Source of the DNA: Capsicum annuum
Taxonomy: Eukaryota > Streptophyta > Magnoliopsida > Solanales > Solanaceae
Direction: 5' to 3'
NCBI RefSeq assembly: GCF_002878395.1
Contig: NC_061115.1
Span: 89,384,156 to 89,448,155, forward strand
Length of the DNA: 64,000 nt
The position numbers and the translations under genes were made by a program. A model generated the notes under the pieces. The model was not told the DNA's origin. It saw only the letters and a list, made by a program, of their open reading frames with translations, and searched no databases. Below, in pieces: positions 49,301 to 61,300 of the stretch (position 1 is the first letter of the stretch; each line of letters opens with the position of its first letter).

Positions 49301-52300
49301 ATATTTTTTAGCCTATATATAATTAATGTTTGCATTAGTTATACACTCCATTGTGTATTACTAATATCACTCATTTTCTATATATTAGTAATACAAAGGC
49401 TCCAATAGATGCACTAACTTGATGAATTAAAATTACTCCTCAAATCTCATCTTATTCTTTCAACTAAATCTACCACTTCTTCTAAGGATACCCATTTTGC
49501 CAAAATCTGATAATTTAGTTAAATCCATTTCACTACATATCAAAGAATTAGTCCACCACGGAATTAGGAGTAGATTGATAACCAAATTATGTCTTCTGCA
49601 AGGTGTAGGAGGAATGGTGTTAAGGTGTTAATTGGTTCTATGGCAATAGCATTAGGCATATTAAACATGAGGTGATAATAATCCATTAATGGCTCTACTA
49701 AGACCCCAAGTCTGATCTTGATTTGTATCCGAACGTAACATTGCCAATTTCATTAGAATTGATTGAGAAAAAGTTCAGAAAGTTATGATATTTTTCAAGG
49801 GAAGTTGGGTAAAAGATGAGAAACAATAAACACCCAATTAATTGGAGATGGCGGTTCCTCTACGGGGAGTGAGTTTGTAGGCAGATGTTGTCATTTTTCT
49901 TAATTGTCACCATATATTTGTGAAGCTTTTAATGGAAGAAGGATATTTTGGTAAACAAAATTTTTTTGATGAAAATATGTAAATACATAGTATTATTTTT
50001 AATACATCGTATTATTTTTAATATCAAACCAAACACTGTGGAAGAAATAATGTGTGCATAACCAATACCAGCATTACTAATACTTGCATTAGTAATGCAA
50101 GCATTACTAATACATCTTGCTCAGCATTATTCTTATCTACTCTACCAAACAACCCCCAAGGGATTTATAATACCAGTAACATTGAGACACAAAATTTTAG
50201 ATGCCAAAATGCTATGTTATTTATCCGACCCTACATTAGTAACTATACAACACCAATATACCCAGTGTATTCCCACATAGTAGAGTCTGGGGAAGATAAA
50301 GTGTACGCAATTCATACCACTACCTTAGATGAAGTAGAGAGGTTGTTTCCGATAGACCCCCGGCTGATGATAAATAACAGTATAACAAGCAGAAAACATA
50401 AAAACGAACAACAATATAGGGTAACTCACCACTAGATAATAAAAGAAACAAGACACCCACCGGGTAATACTTTGATCTATCTATCCAAAATCCTAAACAT
50501 CACCAAAACACCACGAATAAGAAACTACAAGACACATGCATAACACTATGACATAGGTATATCGACAAACAAAGCACTTCTCCCTATTAGTACGGACGCA
50601 CTTCAACCCACTAACCCTCTACCCTAATCCATATCCTTCACACTTTCCTATCAAGGATCATGTCCTCTGTAAGCTGTAATTGCTCCATATCATGCCTAAT
50701 AACTTTCCTCTAATATTTCTTCGGCCTACCTCTACCTCGTTTGAAACCATCCATAGCGAGCCCCTCACACCTCCAAACTGGGGAATCCGTGCACGGCCTC
50801 ATCATATGTCCAAACCATCTCCACCTCACTCCCTGCATCTTGTCATCCACCGAAGCCACTTCCACCTTCTATCAAATAATCTCATTTCTAACCCTATCCA
50901 TCCTAGCAAGTCCGCACATCCATCTCAACATCCTCATCTCGGTCACCTTCAACTTTTAGATGTGGGAGTTCTTAACTGGCAAACACTCTATTCCATACAA
51001 CATAGTTCGTCGAACTGCTACTCCGTAGAACTTACTTTTAAGCTTAGGAGGCACCTTCTTATCACACAAGACTTCTGAAGCGAGCCTCCATTTCAACCAC
51101 CCTACATCAATACAGTGCATGACACCCTCTTCAATCTCTCCATTCCCCTGAATGATAGACACAAGATACTTAAAACTATCTCTCTTCCGAATGGCCTGAG
51201 AATTCATCTTCACAACCACGTTAGACTAAAGCATCAAATCACTGAACTTACACTCCAAGTATTCCATCTTAGTCCTGCTCAACCTAAACCCATTAGACTC
51301 TAGGGTCTGTCTCCAAACCTCTAACTTATCATTAACTCCTTCCCGAATCTCGTCAATAAGCACTACATCATCAGCAAATAACATACACCGAGGCACCTCC
51401 CTTGAATATGTCAGGTCAATACAGGAAAATGCTTTGAATCTCCTCCTACAGTCCTCACACACGTCTTCGCTCCACCGTACATGTCCTGAATCGACCTAGT
51501 GTATGTCACAGGCACACTTCTAACCTCCACAAGACCTCCCTGGTGACTTAGGGACTTTGTCGTATGTCTTCTCAAGATCGATGAACACCATGTGCAAGTC
51601 CTTCGTCTCCCTATACTGCTCCACTAATCTCCTCACAAGATGAATGGCTTCGGTAGTCGAACAACCTGGTATGAAACCAAATTGATTTTCAGAAATAGTC
51701 ACGATCCTTCTCAGCCTTAACTCTACCACTCTTTTCCAAACCTTCGTAGTATGACTCAACTTGATACCCCATAGTTGCCACAACTCTGAACAAGCATATT
51801 TCTTTTCTACCACGAGAGTAACATATTTCTTTTCTACATCAGTAATAGTAAAGGGAAAATAGTGAAGATGCATATATTTCTGTTCTACCATTGTTATGGA
51901 AGTGTTATACTAACGTCATAAAGAAACAAGAACTACATACCTTCATGAGCTGTTGAACAAAGAGAGTAACATCTTTCCCAGAAATGGGAATTGATTTAAT
52001 GCTGCTCCCAATAACATAGCCCTCAGCAACAGGTACAACGTGGGTAGCACCATCTCCAACATCCACTACAACTCCAGTCATCTCACACTAAAAAAAAGAC
52101 GCATAATAATTACAAGATATGTCAAATTGTAAGACCACAATCAAGTTTAGTTTCTGGAATAATGATATGCAAGTCACTTGTGATCACAAAGAAGAGAACG
52201 AATACACAGGATATTATATCAAGCAAATAATGAACATACTACAGGTTGACATGCAACCCAGTACTCTCCGAATAGCTCAATTTTCATCTTCCCATTTTCC

Positions 52301-55300
52301 ATTAGAAAAGGAAGAATGAAGATAATAGACTGGAACAGACTTCTTGGCCATTATTTCCCCTGACATGACAATGATACCAATTTATGCCACAGAGAAAAAG
52401 ACATAAAAGCTATTCTGTTTTGACATAATCAAAAGTTCATACAGGAGTAGATGAACTTAAACCAGAATGACTCTTTCAGTATGAGGAAATTGATGATTAA
52501 TGGTGCCCTTACAATCAGAATGCTTGCTAATGCGACAAATTCCTCTGGTACATACTTTGTTTCTGGAAGGCTCGAATTTGTTTGTAGGCTTGTCGAATTC
52601 CCTGAAGATAACACATATTTGGGAAAGGTAGAAGGGATATGCACAGGCTATGCTTTAGTACAGTGCGGCTCAGATTAGCCAGCTGACAAACTGCTTGGCC
52701 TTACTTGCTTTACCCAACTTCATATTTTATTCGGTATGGCCAGTATTTCACTTCATTCTTTTGCATATCATTGCTACGTCTTGAGCATTTATCTGTCCTT
52801 TTGGCCACATAAAGGCTCTATTAGCACACCATGGGAGATGTATATGTCATGAGGGTAGAATCAATGTTTGATCCCTTGCCGGGACAAGTTCACTTATGAT
52901 GACGCTGTAGAGCCATTATTTGCTTCAACGGTCAAGTTTCATATTTAAAAATGCATAATGCATGATGGTAGGGGATTGCAAGGAGTCCCAATGCATGTGA
53001 TTGATGGTACAACGATGACCGGATCCCCTTATGTGTTCAAATATAGTTATGGGATACGAGATGGTTGGTTGCACAGTACAGGGTTTAAGGCATATCGGAT
53101 GCCACCGGTCAAGCCACTAATAAATTTGGGGCATCACATTTAACCTCTTTAACTTTTTTATGGGGGACCAAACGATGTCATCGAAGAGGAGAATATGTAT
53201 TTTGAATTTTTCTCCAACACTTCACTCCTACATTAACTTCTTCCCTCATATTCTACAATTCAAACCACACTTCCGATCTAAAACTAGAATCAGGGTGTCC
53301 TTTCCTATTTGAAGTAAACCAGTCAACTGCTACAACAAAGGAACTTGTTCCCATCAAGTAATATCTTTACTGCTCTTGAATTGTATTAGTTAAATTCTTG
53401 CGGTTCCAAAACAAGATCTTTGATTACTCTCCTAGTTCATTGTACTAGGTGTTGTTTTGTGTTGTAAAGGGACTTCATTTTGGTTCCAAAACCACCATAC
53501 ACCTCAAGCACACGGACAGCTCCATACACGCCCACCCCACACGTCACATATACACGTGACAAATGGAAGAAAATCCCACTTAATTCACTCTAATTTATCA
53601 AATTTCCATGGTTAATTAATGTGTTATTACAAATATTACTTTTGCTTCCTATTATTTCAAGAATTTGCTCTGAGGGGTAAGATGGAGGGGGCGAGATGAG
53701 GACCTAAATACGCGTTGTTCTCACCAAACTCCACTTAGTACTCTGTGCAAATCCTACCACTTAGCAGTGTCACGGGACATAATGGAATCTTGCTCAAGGC
53801 GACAAATCCAAAACTGCTGAGGTGAGCCAACTACAATTGGTTTGTGGTGGCGAATGTCCTCTTTTATGTTTATTTTGGGTTATAACCTTGATCATTGTAC
53901 TCAGAGTTTGTTTCAATGCTCTTCGACTATGTATTAGAGAATCGTAACTCGATTTAGACATTTATTTGTATCTTGAGACTTCTGTAATATTGAGAAACTG
54001 CTTTTTTACTTAGTTTGGACTTTTTATAGCTTAGGCAACTTATATGATATTAGCTTTGCGGGGGCCTATTGGATAGTAGCTCTGTGGATACCCTTCATAG
54101 CCTCGGATTTGGGTTACTACACAAATTTTAGTTCCAAACAAAAATGAAAGATCACGTCAACTAGACTCATTATAAAATTATCAAGTTGGTCATGAATTAA
54201 GTCATCTTGGTCTTGACATAAATTCATTCTTCTTAGGCTCGTTGGAAGAATAGGTTTTAGCCTGCATTAGAAGACAACTCACAATCAACTTGATAATTTT
54301 ATAAGGAATCCAATTGATGTAATCTTTTATTTTAGGTCTTGGACTTAAAATTTGAGTAGTATTCTTATGGTTATTTGTTGAGAAAATGGTCAAAAGCTCC
54401 CATTGAGAAAATGGTCAAAAGCCCCCAATCTTTACCCCAAATCCCAACTACACACTTATACTTTGCGGGGATCCTATGACCCCTGAACTATTTTAAAGTG
54501 GAACTATTACCCCTGAATGCTGACATGGCAAGAGAGTGTGTTTCACCCTCTCTAAAGAGAGTGAGAACGAATTTATTTTATTAAAAATTTATTTTTAATA
54601 TTTTTTATACAAAAAATTTTAATTATTACTTTTCTTATTCATTTTCTCATGTCTTCTTCTTCTCTTTTTTAGAACAAAAATTCAATAACACATTAACGGA
54701 GTTCCTCATCTTCCTCATCTCCAATTTTATTTTCTCATCTTTCTTGAACTCATTAGTTTTTTGATAATTTGAAAAATGACATTACCGAAAACAAGAAACA
54801 CTTGAACTAAGGAAACAAGAAGATTTCTCCGATTAATGAATTCTTGAATGAGGAAGATGAGGAACTCCAATTCAAAAAACTTGAAAAAATTCAAGAACTC
54901 CGATTTTCTCTCTTTTTGTTCAAGATCCGCCATTAATGGTGAGCTCAAAGCTTAGAATTTCCACAATGTCATATATAATTTCCAACATAACCCACAATGC
55001 CATATATAATTTCCAACCCATTTCTCCGATTTTCTCTATTTTTGCCCAAGATCCGCCATTAATGGCGAGCTCAAAGCTTTGAATTTCCACAATGCCATAT
55101 ATAATTCCAACATAACCCACAATGTCATATATAATTTCCAACCCATTTCTTCGATTTTCTCTTTTTTTGCTCAAGATCCGCCATTAAAGAATTCATTAAT
55201 CGGAGAATTAAACAGCGTTCGATAGAGGGACTTTCGAACGAATGACCCGCTTGTCATTAATCCGATTTTCCTGATCTTGGGACTTCCCCAAGAATTCATT

Positions 55301-58300
55301 AATCTGCCATTTTTTCCCCAAGAATTCTATCTTTGACCCAAGAAGATGAAATTGAGTTGAAAAAGAAAATGGAGCAAAATGGGAAATGGGGAAGAAGAAA
55401 GGAAATAATAAAGTTGAATAATTAATTTTTTTTAGAGTAAAAAAAGAAAAAAATGACGTGCCAATGATGTGGCATGACGTGGCAGCGCGTCACCACATCC
55501 CAAATGACTGGTTGTCAGTTTTCGAGAGTAATAATTCCACTTTAAAATAGTTCAGGGGGGTAATAATTCCACTTTAAAATAATCAGGGGGTCATAGAACC
55601 CCGCAAAGTATAAGTGTGTAGTTGGGATTTGGGGTAAAGGTTGGGGGGCTTTTGACCATTTTCTCTTATTTGTTTGACTTTACTAATAACAATTGGTGGT
55701 TTTGCTTGTTTGAATAAAAATCCTTTTGGTTGCTTGTTTGACTAATATTCTTTAAATTATAATCCTTTTTGGTTACTACTCATTAAAAAAATAGGCATAA
55801 TATCTCAGAACCCCCCTAAACTTGACACTTGTAATTCAATGTACACCTAAACTATAATTGGTCCCAATTTCCCCTTATACTTGGCTATTTGATAGCTTTC
55901 ATTCTCCAGGACACTGACATCCCAAAGAAAGTGGAGTATTTTTCAACTGTTAATTGCCACAATCATATACAATGATTTCTTTGTTCTAATTGTGTAATTT
56001 TTCTTATTTCTTAATATACCACACATATTTTACCTCAACTTTATATTTCTTATTTATCTTTAGAAACTAGAGGTGATGACTATTTACTCAAACTGTATTC
56101 TTTTATGGAGGATTCTATGATTTATTTCTACAAAAACTCCATTTTATTTATACAAATAAATTTCTTTTAACCAAAATGATGAATATTTATCAGTGGATTC
56201 CTTTTTATTTCATCTTATATGCAATGATGATTTATTTTACCTGTGCATATCTTTTTATTCAAACCAAATATGTAAAAAGAAGAAACTCCATTGTGTAGTC
56301 ATATAAACAAATGTAGCCTAAATAATGGGACTTCTAATATATTTCCCTGAAAATATAACTCAAAATATTATTAATGAATTTAAAAGGGTAAAAAATATAT
56401 ATTTTCTTATTAAAAATGCCACGTGGACAAAAAATATCCACGTGACGGCAAGTGCATCAAACCTCCTTTGACTGAGGTCATCTAAGGGTGAAAATTACAA
56501 AATAGCCAAGTTATGGGGGGTAATTAGGACCAAAAATAATTTAGGTTTGCACAAAAAAAAGGTGTCAAGCTCATGAGGGTCCCAAAGTGTTATGCCAAAA
56601 AATATCATTTTTTCGTTGCTTGTATCACCAGAACTCCTTAGAAAAGAGGATTGAATTGTACACCTTTTAAATTGTTTGCCTCCTTCGAACCTTGGTTGCT
56701 CGTTTTCTACAAAATTGACCAATATACCCCTAAAGTCGCATATCAATTTCTGTTTCAAGGTTTCCTTCCAATTTTTTCTTCCAGTCTCACCAAAGGCGAT
56801 AAGGTACTACCATATAACAATTGGATAGTTTAAATTTCATGAAAGCAAGTTTTAACGCGTGAAAATCGCCCTGTTCTCCCCCACCCGCAAAAAAAGAAAG
56901 TCCACATGCACCATTAGCATATTTCAAGGAGAACAAACTTTATAAGTGAGTAGGTCACATACTATAATGACCCTACAAGCCATTTTTCGAGTTTTCGCGC
57001 ATTTTTCGTGTTTTGAGCTTTTGTTTAGTTGTTATCCGTCATTTATGACTTGCTGGGATAGGTGATACGGTTCCCGAGCAATTCGTTTGAGTTTTTAAGC
57101 CAATTCCCTTCTTTTGGAGCTTCTAAAGTTAAGAAATAGGACTCTGGTCTAAACTTCTAGTAAACGGACTCAGATGAGAATTCTGACAGTTTTGTTAGCT
57201 CCAAAACGTGGATTTTGGATTAGGGGACCTTTGGTTTGGGCTCCTAAGACTTTTGGACTCATTTTGGGCTATTGAGTGAATTTTAGATAAAAATGAATAA
57301 AATGGATTTGGGCCCACATTTCATCAAAGCGATATTCGTTGGAAATTTCATCGGTTCTGTTGAGTTTGAAATGTCATTTTTGATAGGGTAGCATATTTGG
57401 TTTGCGTGCACAAGGTTTCGGAAAAATCCCATGGACCCATTCAAAGAAAATGCAACTTGGAAAAAGTTGGTGTGGTGTTGTTGGTGCATAACACCAGCCT
57501 TTTTCGCATTTGCGAAGAAGCGTCAATTTGGCTGGCCCGGGTTTGTTCTTCGCGTTTGCGGAGAATCGGCTGCTTAAGCAAAGGGTTGGGCTGGTGAACC
57601 TCAGCATTCGCAATAGGGGCCCATGAAAGCGATAAAGAGGCCCCTGCCAGTATAAATACCCCTCCACTTCGTCTTTCTCACCATTTTTCACAAACTTACC
57701 TCCATTATTGAGCTGAGGACCTGGCAAAATTGCGGGTTGTCATCATATTAACTGAAGGTAAGTTAATTCCACTTCTTTTGGTCGATTTTCCATTGTTTCT
57801 ACGTTAAAAGTCATCCCAAATTCCATCAAGTTCCTAGCTTGAACTTTTGATTTCTTGATCGTTGTGGGTTGTTTTGGGATCCGATCTTGCTCAAATTTTG
57901 AGCATGTGTTCCTTGTCCTGCGAGGGAGTAATTGTGGGTACAGTTTTTGAATATTGCTAGCTGGCCCCATGGGTTGATTTTGATTCGATTTTCAACCTGA
58001 AGTATAAAATTGCTATATGGGTATCGTTTTCCTCATTATAACATGTAGATTGTGTTTTAGATAGCGAGGCGACATTCTAAGGTCAAGTAGAGGGGACAAA
58101 TAGCTCGTTCTCGGTCTAAGGTTGTTGTTTGGCTTTGAGGTAGCCTACGAACTACTTTCTTATATTCTTTGCTCTACCAGATGGTATATGTTATAAATTT
58201 CATAAAGAGTAGGGAATATAAGATAGTCTTAAGATTACTTATCCTTTTCGCTATTATTGGTCTTCTTTGGGGAATCTTAGAGTAGAATATCTGTTTGGGC

Positions 58301-61300
58301 CTTCATGTAGGATACTTTCTAGATTATTAGGATTAGGATAGGGATCCTTTAGTATAGATTTGGATAGAATCTCGCCATGAGACTAGTTTTCCCTGGTCGG
58401 ATAGACTTTATGGTTTAGGTTATGCTTATTACACTTTTCCCTTATTCTTATATTGTACCCCGTATGTTTGTGAACTCGGGGACATGGTTATGATCTAGGT
58501 GGACTCCATGTCAATATTGCCTTGCTATGACGGGTGATTTTACCCCGTTTTTTGTATACCTAAACATTTATATGTATATACTTGTGTCGGCATGCATACA
58601 TTTACTAGTGCATACACATGCATTATGGTACGATTCCAAAGAAAAATACTGATTTTATGCTTTCAAAAGAAAGGAAAATTGTACTTCCTTTCCTACTGGT
58701 TAAAGGCTTTTAAAAACAAAAATGTACCATCTTTACTATAGTATTTGGGATTTTAGAGGATTTGTATCACTTTTTATCATAGGTTTACCTTTCTGTTTTT
58801 TGAAAGATTTGTGCCATTTCCTATTTACTCCCTATGTTTCAAAAAAATGACCTATTTGGACTTGGCACGAAGTTTATGAAAAAAAAAAAAAACTTTTGAA
58901 TCTTGTAGTCTTAAATTAAAATTAGGTCAAATGTATCAAAATATCCTTCAATCTTGTGGTCTTAAACATGTCAAGTGGAAAGTTATAATTAAAGTACTGC
59001 TGAAAAGGGAAAGGATCAATCTTTTTTTAAACAGACTAAAAAGAAAGGTAGGTCATTCTTTTTTAAATGAAAGGAGTATTTGTTTCTGCTTTATTCACAC
59101 GTTATTCTTGCATATTCATGGTATATGACTGACTAGGTTTTAAAACATTGTTTTGGACTTAAAAAGAAACTTGGAGAGATTCTTATTTATACATTAGTTT
59201 TCAAAAGGGGAAATGGACCATTTTAGTCCCGCTTTGATTCCGGGCACCTGTTATATTCATGCTTACTTTCTGACTCTGATTTGAGTGTAAAGGTCACATT
59301 GAAAGCCCCGGTTCAAGATCGGGTAGTGTATACGGTTATTGCGAGTCCCCTATGGGTCCTTCCTTTGCGATCCACAAATGTTGGAGAAGTATACAGTACT
59401 GTTGGGCATGGCATTCGTCTCATATCGCATTACATGATCTCCATTTGCACTCATCTATTCATATGCACTGCTTGTAGGAAGTGTTATTTTTTAAATGGTA
59501 ACAGTTAATCCATATTTCCATAGGTATACAACATCAAAATATGTAGCCCCTTTCAAAAGTATTACAACTTACAACTTGAACATCTATTTGTTGTTCCTAT
59601 GTATAGTTTAAAACATCATAAAGATCTTCTGTTTGAGCTATGAATATCTGTTTACACCAAGAATAAAACAAAGCTAGACAATACATTTTGAACTCCTGCA
59701 AATTGCCCGGCTTATCTTCAAAACATCTCCTATACCTTTCTTTCCACACTGTCCACAAAATGCATGCAGGAACAATCTTCCATCTTCCTTCCTTCTAAGC
59801 TGCACTGCGATCCTTGTTACAGCAATTCGGTAGTCCTTTTATGTTCCCTGTTCTCACCCATTTAATCCTCCTCAGCAGATGAACATCTTCCACAACTGAT
59901 CTGTATACATACGATGTAAAAAAAGATAATTATTTGTCACAGCATGTTCCCCAGATACAAACCATTGGAACACAGATGAAAGCCTCTCTTCTTCAAATTC
60001 TCATGTGTCAATACAACTTCTTTACCCAGAAGCAACGTAAAGCAGTTCACTTTATAAGGGATCTCCATTCCCTTTTATCCCACATTATAACAATGTCACC
60101 CCTACTCCCAATAGCTTCCAATTGGACATGGTTAACCCAATTCTTCCCCCGTACTTCCTTAACTATCTCTGTAATATCCCCCGTTAGCCTTTTTTCCTGG
60201 AAGCACACTACATTAGCCTTCCATATATGTAAAGCGTTTCTGATTAGCCTCCTCTTTCTACCGCAATTCAACCCTCTAAAATTCCAAAGCACTATCTTTA
60301 ACTTTATTTATCTTGTATTAACAGGTATCCCCTATCCCCCATTACTTCTTGAGCCATAACTCAAGAATTTGGCATCAATCCCTAACCCTTTAAATTTATT
60401 CACCCCCTTCCTCTTTACAGTGGTTTGCTCCCATGTCCATCTGATTGTTTAAGATGTACATCCAATTCTATGCTTAGCTTAATGATATGTTGTTGAATCC
60501 ATTCTGAGGTGTTTGCGTCTTGAAACGCCTCTTCATCTGGTAATTGGATTTTCAAAGGAATTACATCTTCTTTGATGAAATTTGCTTCTTCATCTTGTTC
60601 AGTTGTAAGACCTCAGATTCCTCTTTGACTACTTGCCCAGCTTCTTCCAGTGGTAAGTCTTCCTTTAATAGTCCTATTTCAGTTGACTTATCCCTTCGCA
60701 CCACTGTATCAGCCACACAAATGTTGAACTGATCTTCATGTGTCTCTGTGTGTTGTTCCTCAGCCTCGTACATCACGAGTTCTTCGTGACTTGAGTTATC
60801 GCAGATGACTGAATGTGCGATGCTGTTGTTCTTTCTCTGCTAGTATTTGCTTGGATTTCAATTGTGACTGGGTCTTTAGTTTGGGCTTCATTCTCAGAGA
60901 AACTGGGAAATCTCTGAAGTCTGAATTATTGGGTCTATTTTTGTCAGGCTTTAATATTGGGCCCAAGTTTTGTAGCTGAGTAAAAGGTCCAGGAATACCT
61001 TTAAAGGCCCCTCTCCGTTAATTGGCACCACACATGCATTTGACCTAAACTTTCCCCCCTCGACTGACTTGCCCACATGTCCAGTCTCTTTCCCCAAGGT
61101 TTCACCCCTCGTCTCTTATCAAAGAAAGTTGGCATTGTACTATTATCCGGTGGATAATTCAAAGGCTCCCCACTTCTTCTTCCTTCTGATTTTTATAGTG
61201 ACGGGAGCTTCCACCCACACTGGAATTGTATAGATGAGACCTTCTGTTTCCACATCAACCTCTCTGGGGATCTCTTTTCCATCCCCCTTCACTTTATACG

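Noticed and set aside
50052..51303. Plus-strand open frames over the intron 3 LINE
   Set aside because: They are antisense shadows of the minus-strand LINE reverse transcriptase.
52958..53143. 61-codon frame beginning [17 protein letters not shown]
   Set aside because: Reasonable composition, but no recognisable domain, no splice signals and no second copy. Not enough to call a gene.
54920..55174. 84-codon minus-strand frame with internal repeat
   Set aside because: Reflects the tandem duplication inside the Mutator-like element, not a protein family.
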